DNA of 64,000 nt from Clostridia bacterium. GTDB lineage: Bacteria > Bacillota > Clostridia > Monoglobales > Monoglobaceae. This document shows, piece after piece, positions 44,747 to 52,172 of the stretch. The DNA is taken from assembly GCA_017546205.1 (NCBI GenBank), contig JAFYXJ010000026.1:1-64000 (forward strand), read 5' to 3'. The number at the start of each line of letters is the position of its first letter. Within the stretch, counting starts at the first letter, position 1. The notes under the pieces were generated by a model. The model made no database searches, was not told where the DNA came from, and saw only the letters and a program-made list of their open reading frames with translations. The translations under genes were made by a program, and so were the position numbers.

Positions 44747-46297
44747 TTAATTCTCTTGATAACATTCAAAAATTTGATCAACCTGCTGTTGATCTTTTAC
44801 TTTGGTGAAGGAACTTACCAACGGAACAACAATCAAGGAAACTACCATGGCAGCAACACCCATTTCCGGTGATTTTGCCGCAGCTGCAGCAAAACCGGAA
44901 TTTATTGTAATAACCAATGTGGAAATGCCAACGGTGAGTAAACCTGCAATCATGCCGGAAAAAGCACCGGTGCTAGTGATTTTCTTGGAGAAGAGACCCC
45001 AGATGTACGGGCCGATAAAACAACCGGAAACAACACCCCAGGAAAATGACATCAAACTTACAATAATGGGGATATTCTGGGTTGCAAAGATAAAAGAGCA
45101 AGCCACAAAAGCAAGACAAAGCAGTCGGGTAAGAATCATCTGCTTTTCGGGAGCTACAGATTTCTTCTTCACAGAGGGAATCAAGTCAACGGCAACAGCG
45201 GAAGCAGAAGTAAGAACTACAGCCTCCAAGGTCGACATAGATGCAGAAAGAAGAAGAATCATCATAATTGCCAAGAGGATAATACCTAAGGTGCCGCTGG
45301 TGAGAACTTCCATCAGCACTGCAGGAATAATGGCGTCAATACCGCCTTCTGGAAGGACACCGCCCAGAATCAGTCTGGATGTACTGCCAATTAGGTATGC
45401 ACCGCAACCAATGATGAGACAAAACATGGTGGAAATAACAGTGCCTCTTTTGATAGCGGCAGTATCTTTGATGGCATAGAACTTACCAATCATTTGCGGA
45501 AGTCCCCATGTACCAAAACTGGTCAGCATAATGTTAAAGCAAAGGAACTTAAAAGAAGAACCGCCGAAGATATTGGTCAGTTGTGCACCCGTTGTGGGGT
45601 TGGGGTCGTTGGGTAGAGACTTAAAATTGCCGAGATTTTCAATTAATCCGGAAAATCCACCAACTGCATCGTGTTTGAGTACAACAACGATCAGGCAAAC
45701 GACGCCGAGAATCATAATGATTCCTTGTACAAGGTCTGTGCAAGCCGTGGCAACATATCCGCCTACAACCAAATAAATGGCCGTCAAACAAGCAATAATC
45801 AGCATCCAAACCCATGTTTCCACACCGGGAAAGACTGCACCGAAAAGAGAACCAAGGCCTTTATAAACTGCGGCAGAGTAAGGAACAAGGAAGATAAAAA
45901 TCACAATCGCTGCAAAAATTTTCATTCCCTTAGATGCGTAGCGTTTTTCAAAATAATCCGGCATGGTTTTGGCGTCCAGTTTTTTGGTCATTTTTCTTGT
46001 GCGATTTGCAAACAAAAGCCAGGAAAGCAGGCAACCTAAAACGGCATTACCAATACCAATCCAGATACTTCCAAGACCAATGTTCCAACCGTGTTGCCCT
46101 GCGTAACCAACAAAAACAACTGCAGAAAAATAGGTTGTGCCGTAAGCAAAAGCAGTCATCCAGGCGCCAATGTTTCTTCCGCCAATCAAAAATCCGTCAA
46201 GGGTTTTTGATTTCCCGTAACTGAAACAACCGATGAGAGCCATTGTGATTGCATAGACACAAAGGGCGATGATAGTGTAAAGTTGAGCGTTTGACAT
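44747..46297 (-). CDS. Sodium:solute symporter (SSS family)
   Basis: A 516-residue membrane protein with about thirteen hydrophobic segments and SSS hallmarks: DGFLIGGRNIGAWMTAFAYG at the N-terminus, QGIIMILGV in the middle and LLLSASMSTLEAVVL later. AAGGAGGT places the start at ATG 46297 (MSNAQLYTII); longer in-frame extensions have no ribosome-binding site. The family includes carriers for proline, pantothenate, acetate and other monocarboxylates. Control by a T-box and position beside two acid:CoA ligases suggest uptake of an amino acid or a carboxylic-acid precursor (inference). The product cannot be assigned a ligand from sequence. Confidence 0.88.
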   Translation of the reverse strand: MSNAQLYTIIALCVYAITMALIGCFSYGKSKTLDGFLIGGRNIGAWMTAFAYGTTYFSAVVFVGYAGQHGWNIGLGSIWIGIGNAVLGCLLSWLLFANRTRKMTKKLDAKTMPDYFEKRYASKGMKIFAAIVIFIFLVPYSAAVYKGLGSLFGAVFPGVETWVWMLIIACLTAIYLVVGGYVATACTDLVQGIIMILGVVCLIVVVLKHDAVGGFSGLIENLGNFKSLPNDPNPTTGAQLTNIFGGSSFKFLCFNIMLTSFGTWGLPQMIGKFYAIKDTAAIKRGTVISTMFCLIIGCGAYLIGSTSRLILGGVLPEGGIDAIIPAVLMEVLTSGTLGIILLAIMMILLLSASMSTLEAVVLTSASAVAVDLIPSVKKKSVAPEKQMILTRLLCLAFVACSFIFATQNIPIIVSLMSFSWGVVSGCFIGPYIWGLFSKKITSTGAFSGMIAGLLTVGISTLVITINSGFAAAAAKSPEMGVAAMVVSLIVVPLVSSFTKVKDQQQVDQIFECYQEN

Positions 46298-46353
46298 GTG
46301 TTTTTTTACCTCCTTATTAAATTTTAGAATAGCGGAGGTAAAACCCAATGGGT

Positions 46354-46635
46354 AAAAAAAACACGCCCTCCGTATTCCGATTAAGAATACAGAGGACGAG
46401 AGAATTCCCGTGGTACCACCTCAGTTTACCGCCATCTCACGATTACGGCCTTTGAGAGTGTCAATCAACACTCTTGTTCTGTAACGGGAACACCCGGTGC
46501 AGCCTACTGAAAAACTTGTTCGGTGCACTGCTCACAAGATGTATTCGGCGGCAGCCTCCCCATTGCCTCGCACCACCCGGCAACTCTCTCAAGGTTCTGG
46601 CTGAGCGTACTTGTTCCTGCTCAAACGCATTTAAT
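46354..46635 (-). promoter_or_regulatory. T-box riboswitch 3 (specifier unresolved)
   Basis: On the minus strand: AG-bulge GAGAGAGTTGCCGG, apical GCGAGG, T-box GAGGTGGTACCACGGG (complement at 46406-46421), and a terminator stem GTCCTCTGTATTC / GAATACGGAGGGC followed by TTTTTTT. It controls the SSS symporter. I could not fold the stem I base uniquely, so I give no specifier. ATC, CTT and TGC can all be placed in the loop with different pairings. Confidence 0.88.
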
Positions 46636-46641
46636 GGGATT

Positions 46642-46670
46642 ATTTTACTACTTCAATTTTGAAAAGTCAA
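46642..46670 (-). promoter_or_regulatory. Promoter of T-box 3
   Basis: Minus strand TTGACT (complement 46665-46670), 17-bp spacer, TAAAAT (complement 46642-46647), just upstream of the third T-box leader. Confidence 0.8.
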
Positions 46671-46811
46671 GACCTTTTTTCAAAATTTGATAAAAAAATA
46701 TAAAATGTCCCGAAATAAAAATAATATGAAAAATTACTTCGGTATCAAATGAATCGGCATGGTGGCTTTTGATTTCACTCATCCCTGTAGTGGGAACTGT
46801 TGTACTTTTGG

Positions 46812-46850
46812 AATAAATCCCTCTGAAATTACAGTTCAGGGGGATTTATT
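46812..46850 (+). terminator. Hairpin upstream of radical SAM gene
   Basis: AATAAATCCCTCTGAA pairs over 16 bp (one G-U) with TTCAGGGGGATTTATT around loop ATTACAG. It is A/T-flanked on both sides and may end transcription entering from either side. The 110 bp before it holds no gene I can support. Confidence 0.6.
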
Positions 46851-46855
46851 AATAA

Positions 46856-46884
46856 TTGCAGTTTATGAAAAAGTATGATAGAAT
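46856..46884 (+). promoter_or_regulatory. Promoter of radical SAM gene
   Basis: TTGCAG (46856-46861), 17-bp spacer, TAGAAT (46879-46884), 31 nt before the start codon. Confidence 0.6.
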
Positions 46885-46914
46885 ATTTAAAAAGATCTTC
46901 ATGGAGTGATAGGA

Positions 46915-47814
46915 ATGAACGAACTAAAAAAATGCACAATATGTCCAAGAAACTGTGGTGTTGACAGAACGAAAACAGTTGGATTTTGCGGTGCAACGGA
47001 ACATATAAAGGTGGCAAGAGCATCACTTCATTTTTGGGAAGAACCATGCATCAGCGGTACAAAAGGGTCCGGAACCGTGTTTTTCAGCGGATGTAATCTG
47101 GCTTGCCGGTATTGTCAGAATTATGAAATAAGCATCGGTGGTTTTGGCGATGAAATAACAGTTGAACGACTTGCTGAGATTTTTCTTGAACTTCAGAATG
47201 AGGGTGCGCACAATATTAATCTTGTGACGCCAACGCCGTATTTTCCGCTGATTATGTCTGCGATTGACCTTGTACGGGATAAGATGCAGATTCCGTTTGT
47301 TGCCAATGTTGGTGGTTACGAAAAATCGGAAACAATACGGAAGTTAAAAGGATATATTGATATTTTTCTTACGGATATAAAATACCACGCATCTGAAATT
47401 TCAATGAAATACAGTTCGGCACCTAATTATTTTGTATATGCAATGAATGCTCTGGCAGAAATGATATCCCTTTGCGGTGACCCTAAGTTTAATGATGAGG
47501 GGATTATGACAGCAGGAGTGATTGTAAGACATCTTGTATTGCCTGGTTTTCGAAAGGATTCCATCGACGTTCTGCAGAGCCTTGCAGAGAGATTTGGTAC
47601 GGAAAAATTTATTCTCAGTTTAATGAGCCAATATACACCTAACGGGCATTTAGAGGTCTGCCCTGAGCTCAGTCGCAGGGTCACCTCGTTTGAATATCGT
47701 TCAGTGGTTGATGCCGCATTGGAACTGGGGTTTCACCATGCATATATGCAGGAAAAGACAAGTGCCAGCTCAGAGTATACACCGCCGTTTGATTTGACGG
47801 GGGTTCGAACTTAA
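46915..47814 (+). CDS. PflX-like radical SAM protein
   Basis: A 299-residue radical SAM enzyme. An N-terminal cysteine cluster (CTICPRNCGVDR...GFCGA) precedes the CxxxCxxC cluster motif CNLACRYC that binds the catalytic 4Fe-4S. NLVTPTPYFP and the following (beta/alpha) barrel match the PflX/AmmeMemoRadiSam-like branch related to pyruvate-formate-lyase activases. ATG 46915 is preferred over GTG 46906, with GGAG at about eight bases. No glycyl-radical enzyme lies next to it, so the target is unknown. Confidence 0.88.
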   Translation: MNELKKCTICPRNCGVDRTKTVGFCGATEHIKVARASLHFWEEPCISGTKGSGTVFFSGCNLACRYCQNYEISIGGFGDEITVERLAEIFLELQNEGAHNINLVTPTPYFPLIMSAIDLVRDKMQIPFVANVGGYEKSETIRKLKGYIDIFLTDIKYHASEISMKYSSAPNYFVYAMNALAEMISLCGDPKFNDEGIMTAGVIVRHLVLPGFRKDSIDVLQSLAERFGTEKFILSLMSQYTPNGHLEVCPELSRRVTSFEYRSVVDAALELGFHHAYMQEKTSASSEYTPPFDLTGVRT

Positions 47815-47827
47815 ACTACGAGTAAAG

Positions 47828-47865
47828 AAAAAGCCTTTGAAACCACATGGTTTCAAAGGCTTTTT
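47828..47865. terminator. Bidirectional terminator, radical SAM gene / tRNA-Pro
   Basis: A 17-bp perfect stem AAAAAGCCTTTGAAACC and its complement, loop ACAT, with T/A tracts on both sides. It abuts the CCA end of the convergent tRNA-Pro. Confidence 0.92.
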
Positions 47866-47941
47866 GGTCGAGGTGACAGGATTTGAACCTGCGGCCCCTT
47901 CGTCCCGAACGAAGTACTCTACCAAGCTGAGCCACACCTCG
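47865..47941 (-). tRNA. tRNA-Pro (anticodon CGG)
   Basis: A minus-strand cloverleaf of 77 nt with acceptor CGAGGTG/CACCTCG, D-arm GCTCAGCTTGGTAGAGT, anticodon stem CTTCG/CGAAG with loop TTCGGGA (CGG), T-arm GCAGGTTCAAATCCTGT, discriminator A and encoded CCA. Reads CCG. Confidence 0.95.
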
Positions 47942-48006
47942 ACAACGCTGAATATTATAGCATGGTTTTTGGGGGTTGTCAAGGCTTTTTCGTCATTTTT
48001 CATGAT

Positions 48007-48267
48007 TTATCCGGCTTCTTTTTGATGACGATATTTTTCACGGGTGGCATATCCGCCGCGAATATGCCGTTCTTGTTTATTTTCCAACAGAATTTCTCGC
48101 ACCTGATTTGCAAGAAAACCATTGATTCTGATTAATCTTTCTGTTACATCCTTATGTACGGTTGATTTGGAAATGCCAAATTTTTTTGCCGCCTCTCTCA
48201 CGGTGCATTTATGCTCAATAATATAATTGGCAAGTTCAACGGTTCTTTCTTCAATATAACACCTCAC
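48007..48267 (-). CDS. spoIIID: Stage III sporulation regulator SpoIIID
   Basis: An 86-residue DNA-binding protein controlling mother-cell gene expression during endospore formation. YIEERTVELANYII, the helix-turn-helix VREAAKKFGISKSTVHKDV and the basic tail RHIRGGYATREKY are diagnostic. The start is GTG 48267 eight bases after GGGAGG; the long in-frame extension upstream would read back through tRNA-Leu and is not coding. It lies between tRNA-Pro and tRNA-Leu on the same strand. Its presence shows that the host is a spore-former or recently descended from one. Confidence 0.93.
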   Translation of the reverse strand: MRCYIEERTVELANYIIEHKCTVREAAKKFGISKSTVHKDVTERLIRINGFLANQVREILLENKQERHIRGGYATREKYRHQKEAG

Positions 48268-48355
48268 ACAGATTGCCTCCCATACAATTTTATTGTACGG
48301 TTCAATATATGCAAGGAAATGACAGACTATGCCGAAAAGGAATGGAAATAGAAAA

Positions 48356-48383
48356 GGCTGTATAAACCAACGTTTATACAGCC
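48356..48383 (-). terminator. Terminator after tRNA-Leu
   Basis: A 12-bp perfect stem GGCTGTATAAAC / GTTTATACAGCC with loop CAAC. On the minus strand it is followed by TTTTC, just downstream of the tRNA-Leu CCA end. Confidence 0.75.
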
Positions 48384-48390
48384 TTCTGTT

Positions 48391-48477
48391 TGGTGCGGAT
48401 AAGAGGACTTGAACCTCCATGAAATTGCTTTCACATGGACCTGAACCATGCGCGTCTGCCAATTCCGCCATATCCGC
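48391..48477 (-). tRNA. tRNA-Leu (anticodon CAG)
   Basis: An 87-nt class II tRNA with acceptor GCGGATA/TATCCGC, D-arm with GGCAGAC, anticodon stem CATGG/CCATG with loop TTCAGGT (CAG), a variable arm, T-arm GAGGTTCAAGTCCTC, discriminator A and encoded CCA. Confidence 0.95.
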
Positions 48478-48599
48478 ATATTTAATTTTGTGGCGATTTT
48501 CGCGCCAACGTTGTATATTCTACTATACTCTTGTGTGTTTGTCAACCCTTTTTTTAAAAAAATTCAAAAAATGCAAGGAATTATTTTTCAAAAAGTGCT

Positions 48600-48627
48600 T
48601 GCAATCTTTTGGAATTTGTGCTATACT
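48600..48627 (+). promoter_or_regulatory. tRNA-Arg promoter
   Basis: TTGCAA (48600-48605), 16-bp spacer, TATACT (48622-48627), 14 nt before the tRNA 5' end. Confidence 0.7.
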
Positions 48628-48641
48628 AATCCCCGTTGTAT

Positions 48642-48718
48642 GTGCCCGTAGCTCAGCTGGATAGAGTGTCAGACTCCGACTCTGAAGGTCGTGCGTTCGA
48701 ATCGCATCGGGCATACCA
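48642..48718 (+). tRNA. tRNA-Arg (anticodon CCG)
   Basis: A 77-nt cloverleaf with acceptor GTGCCCG/CGGGCAT (first pair G-U), D-arm GCTCAGCTGGATAGAGT, anticodon stem TCAGA/TCTGA with loop CTCCGAC (CCG), T-arm GTGCGTTCGAATCGCAT, discriminator A and encoded CCA. Reads CGG. Confidence 0.95.
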
Positions 48719-48759
48719 AAAAGAAACGACAATTTCGTAAGAGATTGTCGTTTCTTTTT
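48718..48759 (+). terminator. tRNA-Arg terminator
   Basis: A 16-bp stem AAAAAGAAACGACAAT and its complement ending in CTTTTT, immediately after the CCA. Confidence 0.9.
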
Positions 48760-48831
48760 GTACTCTTATCTTTTCGCTATTCTCTCTTCACTTTTCACTA
48801 AAATTGTCGTTTCCAGATAAGAGATAAAAGA

Positions 48832-49098
48832 GATACAACTATCGCTAAGCAACTCCTTAGAAGCGCGACAAGTGTCGGTGCAAATATTAATGAAGCGATT
48901 GATGGAAACAGTAAACCTGATTTTATTGCTAAATTACATATTTCATTGAAAGAGGTAAGCGGAAGCATATATTGGCTTACACTTTTAAGAAACACTAAGC
49001 TTTTTGAATATGATTATGATAATTCGATTGACCTTGCAGAAGAAATAAAGCGAATGCTAATTTCATCAATCAACACTGCGAAGAAAAACAATAATTAG
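48832..49098 (+). pseudogene. Four-helix-bundle (S23/IVP-type) protein, N-terminally truncated
   Basis: The 88 codons from GAT 48832 match the C-terminal three helices of the 23S-rRNA-intervening-sequence/four-helix-bundle family: AKQLLRSATSVGANINEA, SKPDFIAKLHISLKE and GSIYWLTLLRNTKLFE. The first helix and any start codon are absent; the upstream sequence is unrelated. These proteins occur in 23S rRNA insertions, diversity-generating retroelements and genomic islands. Here it is a relic next to a tRNA gene, with its own terminator remaining downstream. Confidence 0.85.
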
Positions 49099-49125
49099 GT
49101 TGCATCTATATTGTTCGCCTTTGCC

Positions 49126-49157
49126 AAAAATCCGTACACGATAGTGTGCGGATTTTT
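49126..49157 (+). terminator. Terminator after four-helix-bundle relic
   Basis: AAAAATCCGTACAC / GTGTGCGGATTTTT with loop GATA (one G-U pair), running into TTTTTT. Confidence 0.85.
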
Positions 49158-49225
49158 TATGTACATATTGAATCTTGTAAAAATATGTGATATACTGAGC
49201 GCATATGTCACGGAGGAGGAAAAGA

Positions 49226-49771
49226 ATGTTTACGTTCAGAAAAGCAACTATAAATGATATTGATGCCATTGAAGCAATTTATCAGGAAATCCATACACAG
49301 GAAGAAAATGGAATTGTCACCATTGGCTGGGTGCGGGATGTGTATCCAACCCGTTTGACCGCACTTGCTTCCCTGGAACGGGACGATTTGTTCGTTATTG
49401 AAGATGAGGGAGACGTAGTAGGTGCCGGAATCATTAATAAAAATCAAGTTCCCGAGTACAACCTTGGAAAATGGAAAAATAATTCATCTGATGACGAGGT
49501 GATGGTGCTTCACACCTTAGTTATCTCACCGAATAAAGGGAGAATGGGATATGGCAAAGGGTTTGTAGCATTCTATGAACAGTACGCACTTGAAAACAAT
49601 TGTCCTTATCTCAGAATTGATACCAACGCGCGTAATGTCCGTGCTCGCGCCATGTACCAAAAACTCGGGTACGAAGAAATTGGTATCGTTCCTTGTGATT
49701 TCAATGGCATCGATGGCATACAATTGGTGCTTTTGGAAAAGGCACTTGATAAAAATTGCAAAAAATCATAA
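49226..49771 (+). CDS. GNAT-family N-acetyltransferase
   Basis: A 181-residue acetyl-CoA-dependent transferase. Acetyl-CoA-binding motif A is VISPNKGRMGYGKGF (R-x-x-G-x-G/A pattern), followed by ARAMYQKLGYEEIG, the usual C-terminal beta-bulge region. GGAGGA 14 bases upstream, with AAAG nearer, supports ATG 49226; ATG 49205 would have no ribosome-binding site. It stands alone between a terminator and the amino-acid ABC promoter. The acceptor substrate is unknown. Confidence 0.88.
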   Translation: MFTFRKATINDIDAIEAIYQEIHTQEENGIVTIGWVRDVYPTRLTALASLERDDLFVIEDEGDVVGAGIINKNQVPEYNLGKWKNNSSDDEVMVLHTLVISPNKGRMGYGKGFVAFYEQYALENNCPYLRIDTNARNVRARAMYQKLGYEEIGIVPCDFNGIDGIQLVLLEKALDKNCKKS

Positions 49772-49798
49772 ATTCGTTATTTTTAGTCATAAGATATC

Positions 49799-49827
49799 TT
49801 GACAATTGGTCTTTTTTAGGGTAAAAT
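49799..49827 (+). promoter_or_regulatory. Promoter of amino-acid ABC operon
   Basis: TTGACA (49799-49804), 17-bp spacer, TAAAAT (49822-49827), 36 nt before the binding-protein start. Confidence 0.85.
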
Positions 49828-49862
49828 CAGTCTAATATTATTTTTTTTGGAGGATACATAAA

Positions 49863-50624
49863 ATGAAAAAAATGTTAGCACTCGTCCTTGCGGCAGTTCT
49901 TTGCTTCTGTCTTGTTGCATGTGGCGGAAATCAGACAAGCGAAGGCGGAAAGAATTTTGTCATTGCAACCGATAAGGGATTCAGTCCTTTTGAGTTCCAG
50001 GATGCAAGCGGTAACATCGTTGGTATTGATATGGATATTCTGGCAGCAATCGCGGAAGACCAGGGCTTTACCTATGATCTGCAGTATGTAGGCTGGGACG
50101 CAGCAATTGCAGCATGTCAGGTAGGACAGGCAGATGGTATGATTGCAGGCGCATCCATTACTGAAGAAAGAAAGAACAACGGCTGGACATTCTCTGATGG
50201 ATACTATGATGCAACTCAGGGTATGGCAGTTGCAAAGGACTCTGCTATCACTGGCTTTGCTGATATGAAAGGCAAAAAAGTCGCTGTAAAGAACGGCACC
50301 ATGAGCAACCAGTACGCGGAAAGCATTAAGGATGAATACGGATTTGAGGTTGTTACATTTGCAACTTCTCCGGATATGTATCAGGCAGTAACAGGCGGTC
50401 AGGTAGACGCTTGTATGGATGATACCCCGATTTTGAAGTATAACATTAAAATCGGTCAGCTTGACATGAAATTTGTTGAGGGAACCGAGAATGAACCTGC
50501 ACAGTATGGTTTTGCAATCTTTGATGCAAGCAAGCAGGAATTGATCGATCTGTTTAATGCAGGACTTAAGAATATCCGCGCAAACGGAAAATATGATGAA
50601 ATCATTGCTAAGTATCTTGGTTAA
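49863..50624 (+). CDS. Amino-acid ABC transporter binding lipoprotein (family 3)
   Basis: A 253-residue lipoprotein with lipobox LVAC (Cys20). It has the family-3 amino-acid-binding fold: FVIATDKGFSPFEFQDASG at the mature N-terminus, GIDMDILAAIAED, and the lobe-crossover MKGKKVAVKNGTMSNQYAES. The conserved FSDGYYDATQGMAV and QVDACMDDTP segments line the ligand cleft. RBS TTTGGAGGA precedes ATG 49863. It is the first gene of a complete polar amino-acid importer with permease and ATPase. Glutamine, cystine or histidine types cannot be separated by eye. Confidence 0.93.
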   Translation: MKKMLALVLAAVLCFCLVACGGNQTSEGGKNFVIATDKGFSPFEFQDASGNIVGIDMDILAAIAEDQGFTYDLQYVGWDAAIAACQVGQADGMIAGASITEERKNNGWTFSDGYYDATQGMAVAKDSAITGFADMKGKKVAVKNGTMSNQYAESIKDEYGFEVVTFATSPDMYQAVTGGQVDACMDDTPILKYNIKIGQLDMKFVEGTENEPAQYGFAIFDASKQELIDLFNAGLKNIRANGKYDEIIAKYLG

Positions 50625-50640
50625 TAGAATTTAACTGACG

Positions 50641-50663
50641 GGGCATTGGGATAACCGGTGCCC
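50641..50663 (+). other. Intercistronic hairpin after binding-protein gene
   Basis: GGGCATTGG / CCGGTGCCC (two G-U pairs), loop GATAA, no T-run. It is the usual position for a stabilising or attenuating hairpin that keeps binding protein in excess over membrane parts. Confidence 0.6.
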
Positions 50664-50692
50664 TTCAACCATGTTAGAGGGAGGTTGCTCCA

Positions 50693-51361
50693 ATGGTTCA
50701 ACTTATCAGTACATACGGTTCAATCTTGCTGACCGCTATGGGGCAAACACTGTTGCTTGCATTGTGGGGTCTGTTTTTTGGGTGCATTCTCGGCATCATT
50801 TTCGGACTTGCCAGTGTTGTTGATAATAAGGTTTCCAGATTTATTACCAAAATTTATGTGAATGTCATTAGTGGCGTTCCCATGATTGTATTGGCGTTCT
50901 TTGTGTTTTACGGAGTGCCCTACGGCCTTAAATCCATTCTGGGTACAACATTTGTGCTGACATCGCTTCAGGCAGGTACCATATGTCTTGCACTCAACTG
51001 CGGTGCTTATATGTCTGAAATTATCCGTGCGGGTATTCAGGCAATTGATCCCGGTCAGATGGAAGCGGCAAGAAGTCTGGGACTTTCTTATTGGCGTTCC
51101 ATGTTTCGTGTTGTTCTTCCTCAGGCAATCAAGAATATGATTCCCAGTATTGTGAATCAGTTTATTATTACCTTGAAGGATACCTCAATTCTGTCTGTTA
51201 TTGGATTCCCTGAATTGGTAAATAAGGCACAGAATGTAATTGCGATTACTTTCAAATCCTTTGAAATGTGGACCATTGTTGCTGTGATGTATCTGGTTGT
51301 TATTCTTGCACTGCAACAGGTTGCTAATGCGTTGGAAAGGAGACTCAGCCGTGACCGATAA
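50693..51361 (+). CDS. Amino-acid ABC transporter permease
   Basis: A 222-residue HisM/GlnP-type permease with about five transmembrane helices. The EAA loop is [23 protein letters not shown], where the coupling helix contacts the ATPase, and [18 protein letters not shown] opens the first helix. RBS GGGAGG lies before ATG 50693. It overlaps the ATPase start by 11 nt, so expression is coupled. A single permease gene implies a homodimer. Confidence 0.93.
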   Translation: MVQLISTYGSILLTAMGQTLLLALWGLFFGCILGIIFGLASVVDNKVSRFITKIYVNVISGVPMIVLAFFVFYGVPYGLKSILGTTFVLTSLQAGTICLALNCGAYMSEIIRAGIQAIDPGQMEAARSLGLSYWRSMFRVVLPQAIKNMIPSIVNQFIITLKDTSILSVIGFPELVNKAQNVIAITFKSFEMWTIVAVMYLVVILALQQVANALERRLSRDR

Positions 51362-52097
51362 TCAGAAGAATATCAAAATCCATATTGAAAATTTGGTTAA
51401 GAGTTTTGGACATAACAAAGTTTTGCGCGGAATCTCAACCGATATCTGTGAGGGTGAGGTTGTTTGTGTTATCGGCCCTTCCGGTTCGGGAAAATCTACA
51501 TTCTTGCGTTGTATCAACAGATTGGAAACTGCAACATCAGGTGAGATTGTTGTTGACGGGTATCGTATCAGCGACAAAAAGGTAAACCTGAATAAGGTGC
51601 GTGAGAATATTGGAATGGTGTTTCAGCATTTCAATCTTTTTGCCAATATGAATGTGCTGAACAACCTGATGCTTGCTCCGGTGGATCTGAAGAAAGCATC
51701 CAAGGCGGACGCAAAAGAAACAGCGATGCGCCTTTTAGAAACGGTGGGACTTTCGGATAAAGCAGACAGTTTTCCGTCTCAACTCTCCGGAGGACAAAAG
51801 CAGCGAGTTGCTATTGCAAGAGCCTTGGCGATGTCTCCGGACATCATGTTGTTTGATGAGCCTACCAGTGCGTTGGACCCTGAAATGGTGGGAGAAGTTC
51901 TGGCTGTTATGAAACAACTTGCCAGAGATGGAATGACCATGGTTGTAGTAACCCATGAGATGGGGTTTGCCCGTGAGGTGGCAGACCGTGTTCTGTTCAT
52001 GGACGAAGGCGTTATTTTGGAAGAGGGAACACCGGAACAGATTTTCTCTTCTCCGAAGCATCCCAGAACCAAAGATTTTCTGGATAAAGTTTTATAA
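51351..52097 (+). CDS. Amino-acid ABC transporter ATPase
   Basis: A 248-residue GlnQ-type ATPase. Walker [11 protein letters not shown]-loop [10 protein letters not shown], signature LSGGQKQR, Walker B IMLFDEP and switch His in VVVTHEMGF are all present. The start is GTG 51351 inside the end of the permease gene, preceded by AAAGGAG. It completes the three-gene importer and is followed by a terminator. Confidence 0.95.
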   Translation: MTDNQKNIKIHIENLVKSFGHNKVLRGISTDICEGEVVCVIGPSGSGKSTFLRCINRLETATSGEIVVDGYRISDKKVNLNKVRENIGMVFQHFNLFANMNVLNNLMLAPVDLKKASKADAKETAMRLLETVGLSDKADSFPSQLSGGQKQRVAIARALAMSPDIMLFDEPTSALDPEMVGEVLAVMKQLARDGMTMVVVTHEMGFAREVADRVLFMDEGVILEEGTPEQIFSSPKHPRTKDFLDKVL

Positions 52098-52110
52098 GAA
52101 TTGAAAAGAT

Positions 52111-52145
52111 AATCCTCCGTGTATTCTTCTCGGAGGATTTTTTTA
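52111..52145 (+). terminator. Terminator of amino-acid ABC operon
   Basis: AATCCTCCG / CGGAGGATT stem with an 11-nt loop, followed by TTTTT. The MATE gene starts 28 nt later, so partial read-through is possible. Confidence 0.85.
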
Positions 52146-52172
52146 AGGATAATTCAAAAGCGGGGCAACTAT

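Noticed and set aside
46741-46810. Possible short peptide starting MVAFDFTHPCSGN before the radical SAM gene
   Set aside because: No ribosome-binding site, and the frame runs into the hairpin at 46812; too little evidence.
47837-48025. Plus-strand ORF starting MKPHGFKGFLVEVTGFEPAA
   Set aside because: It reads antisense through tRNA-Pro and the shared terminator; this is a well-known spurious ORF pattern.
48327-48545. Minus-strand ORFs beginning MAELADAHGSGP or MTNTQEYSRI
   Set aside because: They read through tRNA-Leu; the real downstream gene is spoIIID from GTG 48267.
48523-48732. Minus-strand ORF containing MPDAIRTHDLQSRSLTL
   Set aside because: It is the antisense of tRNA-Arg, a recurrent false protein in databases.
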